A stretch of 64,000 nt of DNA, from contig KN880531.1 of the NCBI GenBank assembly GCA_000934385.1, positions 20,928 through 84,927 of the forward strand, in the 5' to 3' direction. The notes below the pieces were generated by a model, which was not told where the DNA came from, did no database searches, and was given only the letters and a program-made list of their open reading frames with translations. A program made the translations under genes and the position numbers. The DNA comes from Cylindrobasidium torrendii FP15055 ss-10. Taxonomy: Eukaryota; Basidiomycota; Agaricomycetes; Agaricales; Physalacriaceae. Positions 44,880 to 56,447 of the stretch are shown here, in pieces; position 1 is the stretch's first letter; each line of letters opens with the position of its first letter.

Positions 44880-45728
44880 TGACAGGTGGCGATTGCCGCG
44901 TTTCCTCGATCAAAAACCGGCTTTGTTCTTATCTTCAAATGTTTTAGACACCAAGATGAAGTTGTCATACACTTTGCTTCGCTTGTCCATCTTCCCTCCA
45001 TCACGTCCGCTTGCTTGCATTGGTACGTATCACCCATAGTGGTCGTCTTGCTCTCCTCTTCGATGACAAGCAGTAGCAGTTTGTTCGTCTGTATCTGTGG
45101 TGACAACTAACACGAGTTTCACAAGCTGCGCAACGCTGTTTGCACCAAAGAGTTCATTCATCATGCGTGCAGTGGCACCACCCGCGCGAGACCTTCCAGA
45201 AATACTTTCACTGCACTTGTTGTGATCTGGTTTCGATAACGCCAAACTCACGAGACAAGTCGCGTCGCCCGAGACTGCGCAACGGAGGTTCATAGGACAT
45301 TCCTCGATACCAAGTTCTCTTTACCCAATTCTGGCGGGTTTTTATGCACCACCAAGACTTTGGCTAGCTTTCTCACTCGTCCATGGCTCCAATGTCACGT
45401 TGGTCAATTTAGTGTGTTCTCGACATCGTGCCATTGCTGGTCCAGTTTCCTTCTCCGAGAAGTTGTACAATCGCGCGTCAGAACCACGTTCACATTGAAC
45501 AAGACAATCAAAGGCGAACACTACAAGGGCCGAGCCTTGTTACCATCCGGTTAGTGGGGCTTGCTAGTTTCGAGTCTATTTACTTCGGGGGAATCTGGCA
45601 GGATATCAACCGGGTATCTGGAGGGTATTTAAACCCCCAGTCTGGAGAAACGTTCGCGCTAACTTCCCTCTTCCCGCCCCCATCCCCCGGATTGTCTACT
45701 TGAACCGCCCGGTCGCCCGCCTCTCGTC
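44880..45728. other. Intergenic, alpha/beta-hydrolase promoter side
   Basis: About 850 bp without a supported gene. The right end holds the hydrolase core promoter (TATTTAAA at 45626-45633). Confidence 0.5.
45626..45633 (+). promoter_or_regulatory. TATA box of the secreted hydrolase gene
   Basis: TATTTAAA, about 100 bp upstream of the ATG at 45729; the leader is rich in C and T. Confidence 0.6.
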
Positions 45729-46953
45729 ATGCCGTCTCACACTCCCTCTTTCACTACGACCACACTCCTTCTTTCCGTGCTGGCTGCGACGGCGGGCGCC
45801 TCTGTCATTCGCAGACAACAACACAATGAGGTTCCTACACCTCCGGGAAGTCTCGAAACGGGTTGGGAGTCTCTTCCCGACGTCCCCGACGCCGACCTCA
45901 TCCTAAACTTCCCTGTCGACGACGGTGTTACCATCGTCAGTGCGCCGCCAAGCGTTTAAACTTCCTGCTCACTTCTCCCGCAGCCGGTATACCAAAGTTC
46001 GGGTAAGGACAACGCATCTATTACTCGCGCAGTGATGGTGTATCAAGGGAAGTGGAGGGATTGCTGGGCATGTACGAGCGCTTTAATTCATTTGTTACCA
46101 TCCGAGGCTGATCCTAGGCGCGTAGACTTCAACATGGTTCAGAACGCGCTTTACAACGGGGCATACTCCGATCCCGAAATTGACGACTCAACTATCTCTA
46201 TCATGGCTCCCTGCTTCATGGCGGAGCAAGACGTGACTGCGGGAGCGGTAACTGACCAGGCCATCTGGGGCGACACAACTTGGATTAGCGGACACTACAA
46301 CATTGGCCCAGAAAGCGTCAAAGATGTCTCTTCCTACGACGTTATCGACAAGCTGGTCGACTACTACATGGACGCCGCTACCTTCCCCAACCTCAAGGAA
46401 CTTGTCATTGCCGGTCACTCCGCTGGCGGTCAGGTTGCCCAGCGTTACGCCGCCCTCCGTTCGCCCACAAAGAATGACGACCGCCTGCATTACTGGATCG
46501 GCAACCCTGGCTCACTCGTTTGGCTCACCCCCGATAGGCCTGCGCCTAACGATGCATGCGAAGGCTTCGACGACTACAAGTATGGTCTCGCCGACAAGCT
46601 CGTCGGATACGCGTTAGCGGACTCAAACGACATGGGCCGTGATGGGATGGTTGACCGATACATTGGTCGCAATGTTCACTACGCATGGGGTCTTGAGGAC
46701 AACGGTCCCGGCGATACTCGCTGCCAGGCTATCACCCAAGGCTCGACCCATCTTGAACGTGGACAGAACTTTGCTTCCATGCTCGAGGGCTTGGGCGGCG
46801 GGTCCCTCCCGTCGACCCAGACAGTAGACTGGGTCCCCGGCGTATCCCACGACGGTGATGCGATGATGAACAGCGACGCTGGCATTGCGAAGGTAAGACA
46901 TTTCTCGCTGATGCATTACAGGCTAACACTGGCCACAGCTCTTCAAGGATTAA
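45729..46953 (+). CDS. Secreted alpha/beta hydrolase
   Basis: Exons 45729-45935, 45984-46071, 46126-46892, 46939-46953; 358 aa. Signal peptide with hydrophobic core (TTTLLLSVLAATAGA, about residues 10-24). The nucleophile elbow GHSAGG has Ser197, and a C-terminal His in WVPGVSHDGDAM is the likely catalytic His. The DDG/DNA region and VMVYQGKWRDCWAY are family-like for fungal extracellular alpha/beta hydrolases of unknown substrate. Intron 2 (54 nt, CTGAT branch) has no stop and is a multiple of three; splicing was preferred because it produces a continuous WAYFNMVQNAL. The last exon has only 15 nt. Esterase or lipase activity is likely, substrate unknown. Confidence 0.85.
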
Positions 46954-48354
46954 GACCAATTCTTTTCAGCTATCACTCTGGCGTAGACCACAAATCTGAA
47001 TTATTTATATATTTATTTGCAGCCCTGGGAGGATGTAAACCTATGTAGTGCACACACTTACCATTCAGCCCTTCAACCAATTAGAATTTCATGCATTCGT
47101 CCACTCTGTGTCTACTCACAATAGCCTAAGTGTTCTTCCACGACGATTTCAGCGGGAATCAAAGCTACGCTTAGCACACATAATTATCAGGCAAGACAAT
47201 CAACACGAGTATGAACCTCGAGTAATTCACAGACCAAGTCACCAATTACAAGCTGGATTTTACTTCGAATTGCGGCATATGGGTGGAACTTCCGGTATAC
47301 GGTGGTGTGCTTTTACAGTAGCAAATAGACACTCTACGCCAGCTATTCGAATTTTGATTTCGACTGAGTGGCACCAGGCACACCATGAACTGAGGCTCGT
47401 GACCATATGCGCGATCGTGCCGTGCGCCACGGCTCTGCACAAGCTCATAACCATCATCATCATGTCTTTTTTGCAATTGTTACTCGCTTTGATCTTCGAT
47501 GACAAACACACTGGCACTCTGATAGTCGTCAGATAGAATGTACGTTCCCGTTCTTGTCATTCGCACCCTCGAACTTCTGCCATTCAACAACACACGCTTG
47601 TGCCACGAAGGCAGGCCAATCATGGCTCTAAAGGTTTTCCACTGAGTCCGACGGAGAAAAACGGTGACGTGCGATATCCGATGCAGCGGGTAGCGACTTT
47701 GAATGCTGGCCAATGGTTAGAAAGGAACAGACCTCCACTTCCATCCAGTGCCAGCTAGGGACGAGCAGCGATTTGCTCAAGCTTTGTGCGGTGTCGTAGT
47801 AGGTGTCCTCGCGCTATCAGAGCTCCTTACGCGTGTGGATGCACCTGGATGCACTCATACGACGTCGAAAATCTCGAACTGGGACTTGAAAGGGCACTTT
47901 AGATAGCGCACTAGTAACGCACCGACATCGCAAGGCCACTGAGGCAGGTTTGAGAACATGCAAGTACGCCTTGTTTGAGACAACAGACCATGCTGGCTGT
48001 CTCAAGAACCTAGTCTATGTTTTTTCTCTTGGTTTAGCATCTACTAAACCTTGCTTCTCTAGCACTTAGGGGAGCCTGAGGCAGTCGATCTTCTGCGCCA
48101 CTTTCTCCAATTAGAAATTCTGAGCACAGCATGCGCCTGTGGAATTGCGTTCATTCGACTTTCAAGACCCTCGTCGCCGAGGGATTGCCCAGCGATCGTC
48201 ACCCGCGTCATGATGACCTCTCTCGCCTCGTTTCTAGAACGCGGCTCCAAAGACTGATGTTGGGCGAGTATAAAATGGGTTCATTCAAGACGTCTCTCCC
48301 AAGCGCCGCTTTCCTTGCGTACTCTTCATTCCATTCCCCTCTATTTTGTCCACC
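46954..48354. other. Intergenic region upstream of the lectin gene
   Basis: About 1.4 kb with only short scattered frames lacking coding support. The lectin TATA box lies at its right end. The central part is AT-rich and may contain relic sequence. Confidence 0.45.
48269..48276 (+). promoter_or_regulatory. TATA box of the lectin gene
   Basis: TATAAAAT, 79 bp upstream of the ATG at 48355. Confidence 0.65.
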
Positions 48355-49051
48355 ATGTCCCTCACATCCGGCAACGCCTACCACATCCTCAACCTCAAAG
48401 CGGGTACCGCCGTTGACCTCTCTGGTGCCGACAACAAGTCCAGTACGTCCTTGTTTCCAATATTCTTCCCTTCGTTGTCGCTGCGGGGGGCAGCCGTGCG
48501 CATCTCGTCATCGCCTTATATCACTATGGCGTTCACCCTGCTGCTGCGCGAGCGTTCAAGCGTTCATATTCACTGTCAACATTGTCCTCACACTTTTCCA
48601 GTCATTGGCTACCCGGAGCACGACGGCGCAAATCAACAATGGATTGTCGAATGGGATGAGAACGCTTGGACCCTCCACAATGTACGCTCGCCCGAGGTCT
48701 ACATCGGTCTTGGTGGCGATATCGACAATGGCACTCGCCTCGTCGGCGCGGAGGAGGGAGCGAACGGCACCAAGTGGCACATCTACCACGAGGAGACGTA
48801 CACAGGCGAGCCAGGACCAGGCGGCGCTGTCCCTCTCAAGTATGTTTCTTCGCCGTCATCCCTCGAACAATTCTCACGCGTTTCTCAGAGTTTTCGCCGC
48901 CAACACGAGTTACGCAGTGGACCTTTACGGCCATGGACTTTCCACACCTGGTAACCCAATAACCCTATGGTCCAACTGGAACGCTACACATCAGGACTGG
49001 TGGTTCTACGAGGTCGAAAGCACCCCGTCGTCTGCCAAATTCAAGTTCTAG
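48355..49051 (+). CDS. Ricin-B-type beta-trefoil lectin
   Basis: Exons 48355-48442, 48602-48839, 48889-49051; 162 aa. A single beta-trefoil: short repeats with QxW-like motifs (GANQQWIVEW, THQDWWFYEV) and YHILNLKAGTAVDLSG at the start, as in mushroom ricin-B lectins. No signal peptide and no enzymatic chain, so it is a carbohydrate-binding protein alone, probably cytoplasmic; such lectins often bind galactosyl glycans and are defence- or fruiting-associated. The first intron is 159 nt, long for this genome, and was placed by the TGTC...CAG acceptor and phase. Sugar specificity cannot be read from sequence. Confidence 0.88.
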
Positions 49052-49447
49052 ATACCACGCCCTCTAACGATTATCACGATTTACGACGTGACATTATTAC
49101 TCATACCTTGTTTTTCTTGCAGAGGTCATTTGGCTTCTTGTATCTTACTATGTTGTTGCTACTTATCCCTTCTGCTGTTTGCGACTTGTAATATATCACG
49201 AACTTTGGTGTAACGCAATGAATTCAACGTTCTGCACCTCTTTGTGAACCAAGTTGGAATCCAACGGTATAGGTGCATGACCGGCGCGCGCGCTCAGCGG
49301 GAAAATACCGGCTGTCAAGGGCTGCTAATGCCAACTTCATGGTCCGCTCTGGCGGGAATGGGACACCAAGACTGAGGAGACATGTCGTGATCATCGGTCA
49401 ATCCCAGTACTCGTACTAGTAGTTGTCAATAATCATCCTTTAGCAGC

Positions 49448-49480
49448 ATAATGGATGTCAATTATTCGGACATCCATTAT
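49448..49480. repeat. Perfect 12-bp inverted repeat with 9-nt loop
   Basis: ataatggatgtc - aattattcg - gacatccattat. Isolated in a gene-poor stretch about 400 bp past the lectin gene. No flanking target duplication or transposase seen, so it is not recognisably a mobile element. Confidence 0.5.
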
Positions 49481-50807
49481 TGTTGCAGCTGAATATCCTG
49501 TCATAACGGAGGCTTGAAGACTCCTGTTATTGATTCACTCTTGTCCAAGCTGGTTGAAGGTGATCGTCTTTGTCCTCGAGCCGAAAGTAGTATTTGAACT
49601 CATCCAATGACAACTAGAACTGACTCATAGACTATGGGGCGCGCTCGAAAATCGTCGCAGGCAGTCATGTAACTACCCGCCGTCTCCGATGCAAAGAGCA
49701 AGGCCTACTTCGACCACGGAAAAGTCACATAGAGGCGCGTTGTTCTTGAAAAGCGATCAAGGATCCGGAGCACGGGATCGCGTTTTGATCTTCTGCTGCC
49801 GCCCGGGTTGTCTTCCTGCTTTCATGAAACCTCGCTGCTCAAATGCACGGCGCCCTAGTACCAAGAAAAAAAATCCAAAATCCAGATAAGACGATGGACA
49901 CCGTGTCTAGATCAACACCGCGAGGACGACTGCCCATAGTCAGGACATCTGTGTGACCAACTTGCTTGCATAATGTACGATACGAGTCTCGAAGCCAGAG
50001 GTGCGCACAATGTCCCGCGTGAGACTGCTCTCACCTTGGGTCTACAGACTTCGCGTTGCCTGGGATTTATTGGCTCAATGCGGAGTCCACAGGCTACAGC
50101 CTATTATACAATGTGTTCAGAGCACCAGATAATGCCCTGCTGAAAGACACAAATCGGACACGAACTCACTCGAAGACAAGCCGAGAGCCAGCCCATGGGG
50201 GTTACCCACAGGCCACGATGAGCTGTGGTATGTTCTTAGGTTATATAGACTGCTTTCCTCGGCTGAATCGCCGCTTTATAACAGCCTGGGAAATTACTCA
50301 TTGCACAAACAGGATATGGGTGCAATTGCTGCGAAAACATGCCGACGTCGTTCGGGGATGGAACGACGAGTGCTAGAAGCCGTCGCCCGAGGTATCGACT
50401 AGCACATTATCGGCATCCAACAGCCTATACGAACGGGAGTTTGGGAACGTGCATGCTTGGCCTCCGCAGACCGAGCTAGTCTCATGCACCCCAAGGTGCT
50501 GCCCTCACTCTGTGTGGCCGAACACGTCTCGACACATCACTAATTTCTGGACTGGAAAGATTACGCGATGGTCGACTACACTCCAGTGGGCAAACGGCGC
50601 AAGACGAGGGAGCGACAAATTGCCAAGACCAGTCCTGGATACGCACGGCGTGTACGAGTATCTCGAGTGTCGACTCGGATATATATCACGGGGAGGAGCT
50701 GGGAGGGGGGGTTGAATGGTTGATTGATAGAGGAGGATCTTACCTTACATGTCAGGCATTTGCATGTCGCCTCTTTTGTATCCGCCAGTGCTGACCTCCC
50801 TATAGTC

Positions 50808-50982
50808 ATGCCGCAGCAACACTCTAAGACAACGCTCTCCTTTACATGCACCTACTGTCCTTCAGTGAGCAATGACCCGGCGCCTCATTATGCTCTCCCC
50901 GGTATGTATTAACGGTCTTTACCCATTCCAACCATAACTAATCTTACAATCTGCAGAAAAGAGCCGTCAGAAACTATCATGA
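50808..50982 (+). CDS. Possible small spliced ORF
   Basis: Exons 50808-50901 and 50957-50982 give 39 codons, starting MPQQHSKTTLSFTCTYC. The intron has a canonical GTATGT donor, an ACTAAT branch and a CTGCAG acceptor, so splicing is believable, but the product is tiny and matches no family I know. A CxxC pair (CTYC) is the only feature. It may be the end of a longer gene or noncoding. Confidence 0.25.
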
Positions 50983-51558
50983 CCATTTTGAACGCCATCG
51001 CTAATGTGTCGCTAATGCTAAACGACACTTCATGTTCCAACAATGAATAATGCCCGACGAATTTGGTTCAAGCCGATCGGATAACTACATACTAACTTCT
51101 GAGCATACCTAAGCCGAACTTTGAAGTGGATGCGTCCTCATCGGCCTGACGGTGACTCAAGTCGCTCCCGCGCCCGCGCAGCCTGCCACACCGACGCAAG
51201 GAGGCGCACCCGGCGGCCGACCAAGCCTTCCGTACGTGATGAATCGCAATTTCGTTGTTTCCAACTGGACCGTTCGGACTACGCTTGCTTCCGCTCAGCA
51301 GATACTTGGCTCCAGAATGTTTTGGAGCCTTGTTATTGTTCTCGGTGACCACCGACACGAAGATCGAGCCCATTGTTCTCGGGAAATGGAGCGTCCACAT
51401 CCGTCCGTTTTTGGATAGATGCTCATTTCTCACCGGCACCAGTCGGACGTTGTCACGCTGGAAAATACGGCATGAACAATACAATGTAACTCGAGATGCA
51501 GGCACCTAGTGTGACATTAACCCCACGCGCCCGGCGCACCCTCGGCCAGAGTCAGAGC

Positions 51559-51565
51559 TATATAA
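51559..51565 (+). promoter_or_regulatory. TATA box of the SDR gene
   Basis: TATATAA, 108 bp upstream of the ATG at 51667. The tandem pseudogene keeps an equivalent TATAAAA at 53317-53323. Confidence 0.65.
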
Positions 51566-51666
51566 CCAGTGCCATAGTCTGTGGGTCTCATCCCATTCCC
51601 TCCGCCACCCTCACCCTCACCACTACAACCACTACTTCTCATCACGACCAAATCACGAACCCTACA

Positions 51667-52752
51667 ATGTCGTCAACATCATACCCTCTTGAGGACCAAA
51701 TTGCGCTTGTCACTGGTGGTGGAACAGGAATGTGGGCGACCTTTTATTCTTCGCGCATTATTGCATACTCATGCGGCACTTTCCAGTGGTAACATGATAG
51801 CCACTGCCCTTGCTAGCGCTGGTGCAAAGGTGTACATCGCTGCGCCCTGGCTCGACGTCTTGGAGAAGGCAGCCTCCGATGCTTCATCCATCCCGGGGCC
51901 AGGCTGTCTTGTTCCAATGCAAATGAACGTAGTCAAGGAGGAGGACATCGAGGCTGCGGCGCTTACTGTAGCGCAAAACGACCGGATGTTGAATATTCTT
52001 GTGAATAAGTGAGCTTCATTGCATGACGCCCTAGGTTGTAGACTGACCGCTTTGCTCCTTACAGCGCTGGTGTGAACGGTCCCATACATGACATTGAATC
52101 CTTCCTTGCGGGAAAGATGGCCTCGGAAAACGTTTTCGAGCTCGAGAAGATGGATGACTGGGTTGACATCTTCAAACTCAACACCATCGCACCCTTTTTC
52201 CTCGTCAAGGCGTTCACCGATCTTCTCTGCGTGGGCGCGGCACACACTGGTGGGACATCTAGTGTCCTCAATGTATCCAGCTGCTCCGCATTGACACAGT
52301 ATACGCCAAAGGCTACAAGTGTGCGTTCATGTTCATTTTGTCGTCGTTACTCCTCGAGCTTACTGTGTGGTTTCTGTGCAGTTTGCGTATGGACCCAGCA
52401 AGACAGCAGCTTGCCGTGTCACCACAGCTCTCGCAGCCCACTTCGCAGCACGCGGCGACCCGATCCGCGTCAACGCCATCATGCCTGGTGTCTTCCCCAC
52501 GGCTATGCTTGAGAGGGCGAGTGGAGGAGACGTTGACCTGTTGACGAAGCACGCTGCGCCAGGATACTTGAATGCCGTGCCCGCAAAGAGGGCTGGAAGG
52601 TGAGTCCCATCGCGATCTCTGCGCTGCTCTAATTGATGAATGAACTCAGGACGGATGAAATGGGCAAGACCGCTCTGTATTTGTCCACGAATGATTATGT
52701 GACGGGTGCGATTCTCACAATCGATGGGGGACTCAGTCTGGTCAACCCATGA
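51667..52752 (+). CDS. Short-chain dehydrogenase/reductase
   Basis: Exons 51667-51731, 51787-52008, 52065-52320, 52382-52599, 52650-52752; 287 aa. Cofactor loop TGGGTGIG, NAGVNGP, LNVSSCSAL with catalytic Ser, YGPSK with Tyr and Lys, then NAIMPGVFPT and the C-terminal TNDYVTGAILTIDGG that closes the active site. All catalytic residues are present. No membrane segment or targeting peptide. The loop TGGGTG is the common NADP/NAD classical-SDR type; the Ala-Ala after beta-2 (IAAPWLD) leaves cofactor choice open. Substrate unknown. A decayed tandem copy lies 671 bp downstream. Confidence 0.92.
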
Positions 52753-53423
52753 GCGATGCGATACTGAGATGAGTTTTGGACTTTTGTAAAATTCGTAGTA
52801 TTTCTTTATTTGGACTCACATTTGGGCCCAAGATTATAGTACTAGGCAATATCTCGTTACTTACAGGCCTCTAATGTTTACCCTTATAATAAAAGCCTCG
52901 TACTTTTTTGAGCTTTGCCTGTGCCGCCAGTTCAAGTTCATCACAAGGCGCAGCCTTTGTGCGTCTATCGACCCGGCACAGTGTGTTCAATGGAAGTCTT
53001 CCGCAGGTGCTAACCTCTTCGGACTACTTCGAACCACACAGCCCCAAATACTGAGTACTGAAAGCACTGAGGTAAGTTATGACGACAAACAATGGAAACC
53101 TAGCGCGAAATGCCGACACTAGTGACTTTCCCTGATCGACAAGTCCATTGTCTATGGGAGCCAGTTGGAGGCAGCCGCACGTTCATGACTAAGATGTGTT
53201 GTCTGCGTATCCGAATCTGTAGCAGGCTTAGGGCATTGGAAGTTACGTGCATGCATCCGCGCGTAACATTAACGGCACAAGGAGTGCATGCTCCCGCCGA
53301 CGCCTCCTTTCAGAGCTATAAAATTCGCATCACCAAAAGAGGATCAGCGAGCCCGCCCAGCTATGTTTTAGTCTTGACGAGTCCGCCTGCCTTTCGACCA
53401 CCGGCTCCTAGTCGCAGCTCATC
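52753..53423. other. Spacer between the SDR gene and its pseudogene
   Basis: No supported gene. Its right third includes a TATA box (TATAAAA, 53317-53323) at the same relative place as in the intact gene, so the duplication included the promoter. Confidence 0.5.
53317..53323 (+). promoter_or_regulatory. TATA box of the SDR pseudogene
   Basis: TATAAAA about 100 bp upstream of the former ATG at 53424; matches the spacing of the intact copy (51559-51565), so transcription may persist. Confidence 0.5.
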
Positions 53424-54078
53424 ATGGCTGCTACTTCAAAGTATCCTCTTGAGGGACAAGTTGCGCTTGTCACTGGTGGTGGAACTGGCATGTACGTACG
53501 TATCCATAGCCCACCTGTTGCGGCTCAAATTTGATGATGCATTTCATACTATAGCGGATACATGATAGCTACTGCCCTGTCTGGTGCTGGTGCGAAGGTA
53601 TACATTGCCGCGTCATGGCTGGATTTCTGGAGAAGGCTGCTTCCGAAGCCTCTTCCATCCCAGGCTCAGGATCCCTCGTTCCCTTGAAGATGGACGTCGT
53701 CAAGGAAGAAGACATCGAGGCTGCAGCGCTGGTAGTGTCGCGAAACGACAAGATGTTGAATATCGTGGTGAATAAGTGCGTACCAATTGGCGACGCCTTA
53801 AAATACGCATTGAAGTCCGCTGTCTCGTCAAGCGCAAGGAATTAGTGAACCAATAAGCCACCTCGAGACCTTCATCGCGGGGAAGTTGGCCGCGGAAGAT
53901 GCGTTTGGGCTTGAGGGGATGGACGACTGGATTGATATCTTCAAGCTCAACACCATCACACCACACTCAATAATTCACCATGTAGGGGGAAACGGAAGTC
54001 TACTTGTCCACCAATGACTATGTGACCGGAGCAATTCTGACTATCGATGGAGGACTGAGTTTGGTTACAAATCCATGA
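53424..54078 (+). pseudogene. Decayed tandem copy of the adjacent SDR gene
   Basis: Former ATG at 53424. Blocks matching the intact SDR at 51667 run in order: YPLEGQVALVTGGGTG, a second exon (GAGAKVYIAASWLD, then LEKAASEASSIPG), a DDWIDIFKLNTI block and the final STNDYVTGAILTIDGG. Three lesions are visible: one base missing after SWLDF (near 53628), one extra base at the NAG motif (near 53838), and loss of the segment with the catalytic Ser and YxxxK, where the DDWIDIFKLN block runs within about 40 bp into the C-terminal block near 53958-53990. It is not a functional enzyme. Confidence 0.92.
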
Positions 54079-54574
54079 ATGGCAGGGTTGCGCGCGGGGA
54101 TTTGGATACTGTACCAATAATTACTGCTCATGATGCATCTTCTGCTAACTTTCCACCCAGGCTGTGGACCTAATGACCCTTTTACCGAGAGGGCCACCTT
54201 TATAATGACTTTTGATGCTCCCTATTTCCCTATGTGGCAGGCATAAAAGAGGTTATCGTCGGAGGGCGGGCTTCCGCTTCGGCCGAAACCAGAGCGGTCA
54301 GAAAAGACGGACTGAGCGGGTACGCGCTCGCTGGAGAGCGGCACAAAGCATCGAGAAGATAGCAGCAGAAGGCACGCACAAGACGAGTATACACTCCCCA
54401 CGCCTGGAATGCATGATTCACTGTCCAAGTGACCCAGAAGTGGCTGGATTAGAAGTGCCAAGTCGCGTGTGTGAATGATGGTGGTCGGCCAGTGCTCGGC
54501 TTTATTTAAGCCGGCAAATCTCCCGCTCTTCCACCCACCACCACCACCCACCCACCCACCCAAATACCCGCACG
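54079..54574. other. Intergenic, IDP promoter side
   Basis: Contains a CACC-repeat tract (about 54532-54564) just upstream of the IDP start and an AT-rich TTTATTTAAG near 54502; both may be promoter elements. No gene. Confidence 0.5.
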
Positions 54575-56108
54575 ATGCTCTGGCCGTCGGCGCGCGCGCT
54601 GGCGACGCGACAAATTGGACGCCGTTTCATGGCAACAGGTGCGCGTCCGTCCCGCTAGAGTCTCGGGACCCTTCTTCAATCCACTTTTCTGACAATTATT
54701 TGTCCTTCATCCAGGGACGGCGCAAAAAATCGCCGTCAAGGGTCCCATTGTCGAGCTTGACGGTGATGAGATGACGAGGATAATTTGGAAGAAGATAAAG
54801 AACGAGGTACCCAGCGTTTGATAGAATGGCAACGACCCTGAAGCTGATATTTAAATCAGCTTGTTCTGCCTTACCTCGACCTGAACATCAAATACTATGA
54901 CTTGGGCTTGGAACACAGAGACGCGACGAACGACCAGGTCACGATTGATGCTGCCAACGCAATCCAGGAGCACAAGGTCGGCATCAAGTGCGCGACTATC
55001 ACTCCGGACGAGGCCCGTGTGAAGGAGTTCAACCTCAAGCAAATGTGGCGGAGTCCCAACGGCACCGTGCGTTCTCACATTCCTGCCCTCTATCCCACTT
55101 ACCCTCTGTAGATCAGGAATATCCTTGGTGGAACTGTCTTCCGCGAGCCCATCATTCTCGAGAAAATCCCCAAGCCTGTGCCCGGTTGGATCAAGCCCAT
55201 TGTCATTGGTAGACATGCATTCGGTGACCAGTACCGCGCAACAGACTTCCTCGCACCTGGGCCAGGCAAACTCCAACTTGTTTTCACGCCGCAAGCTGGC
55301 GGCGCACCCACTACTCTCGATATCTACGACTTCAAGGGCAAGGGTGTTGCCCTCAGCATGTACAACACAGATGACTCCATCACCGGTTTCGCCCACGCTT
55401 CCTTCAAGATGGCTTTGGCGAAGAAGATGCCATTGTTCATGTCAACCAAGAACACCATCCTGAAGAAATACGACGGCCGTTTCAAAGACATTTTCCAGGA
55501 GATCTACGAGGCCCAATATAAGGCTGAATACGAATCTGCAGGAATTTACTATGAGCACCGTCTCATCGACGACATGGTTGCGCAAGCAATCAAGTCCTCC
55601 GGTGGTTTCGTCTGGGCATGCAAGAACTACGACGGTGATGTCCAGAGTGATATCCTCGCGCAGGGCTTTGGCAGTCTCGGCATGATGACCTCCGAGCTCA
55701 TCACACCCTCTGGCGACGTTGTCGAGAGCGAGGCCGCTCACGGAACCGTCACCCGCCACTACCGTGAATACCAGAAGGGCAAGGAGACCTCGACAAACCC
55801 CGTCGCCTCCATTTTCGCGTGGACCCGTGGTCTCCTCCACCGCGCCAAGCTCGACAACAACGATGCCCTCACCGCATGGTGCCGGGATCTTGAGGCGGCT
55901 TGCGTAGAGGTTATCGACAAGGACGAGATCATGACCAAGGATTTGGCTCTGGCGCGGTATGGCAAGAACATGCAGCGCGAGCACTGGGTCGTGACCAATG
56001 TCTACATGGACGCAGTCATTGTACGTTCCCACCGTTTTACACTCGTCGTCTCTAGCTGATGCGTTTCGACAGGCCAAGTTGAACGAGAAGATTGCGAAGA
56101 GGGCGTAA
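54575..56108 (+). CDS. IDP1: NADP-dependent isocitrate dehydrogenase, mitochondrial
   Basis: Exons 54575-54638, 54715-54806, 54860-55066, 55112-56020, 56073-56108; 435 aa. Oxidatively decarboxylates isocitrate to 2-oxoglutarate and makes NADPH. N-terminal Arg/Ser-rich presequence ([18 protein letters not shown]) points to mitochondria. Substrate and cofactor blocks: [12 protein letters not shown], the [19 protein letters not shown] phosphate-binding region, [32 protein letters not shown] and [16 protein letters not shown]. All are intact and the length is typical. The C-terminus (KIAKRA) lacks a peroxisomal signal. It supplies NADPH to the same antioxidant systems that use glutathione. Confidence 0.97.
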
Positions 56109-56447
56109 ATATTGTTGAAGGCTACCTTTCAACCTGATTACTGTACATTAATCGCAACCTTGGAATCCAATCAAATTAACAAGTGCATATAGCCGACCTA
56201 CAGTCTGTAGTGGCATGCGAATTTCCTCGTTGGGAATCTGATTGAAGGATATTGTATTTGCTTCCAGGGCGGGGTTGTCCTCAAGCAAGGAGGTTGACTC
56301 GTAGTACTATGCCACTGTTCCGGTGTGTTCTGAAACCAAAAAAAAAAAATAAGGATACCAACAAACCTAAGTACCATGTTATACTACTACTAATCTACGG
56401 TTATAATTTCCAACATTATCCTTCCCATGTTCTACACCGGACTGCGC
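56109..56447. other. Convergent intergenic region
   Basis: 339 bp between the convergent IDP and UGDH genes, with an A-run near 56337. 3' UTRs presumably lie here. Confidence 0.6.

Larger units (their letters stand above)
49052..51666. other. Gene-poor region of about 2.6 kb
   Basis: No well-supported gene. It includes a hairpin (49448-49480) and a weak spliced small ORF (50808-50982). The right edge holds the SDR promoter. Confidence 0.45.

Noticed and set aside
54851..55396. 181-codon minus-strand frame over isocitrate dehydrogenase
   Set aside because: Antisense shadow of a clearly real enzyme with codon-biased sequence.
55442..56077. 211-codon minus-strand frame over isocitrate dehydrogenase
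   Set aside because: Antisense shadow; long because of GC-rich codon bias on the coding strand.
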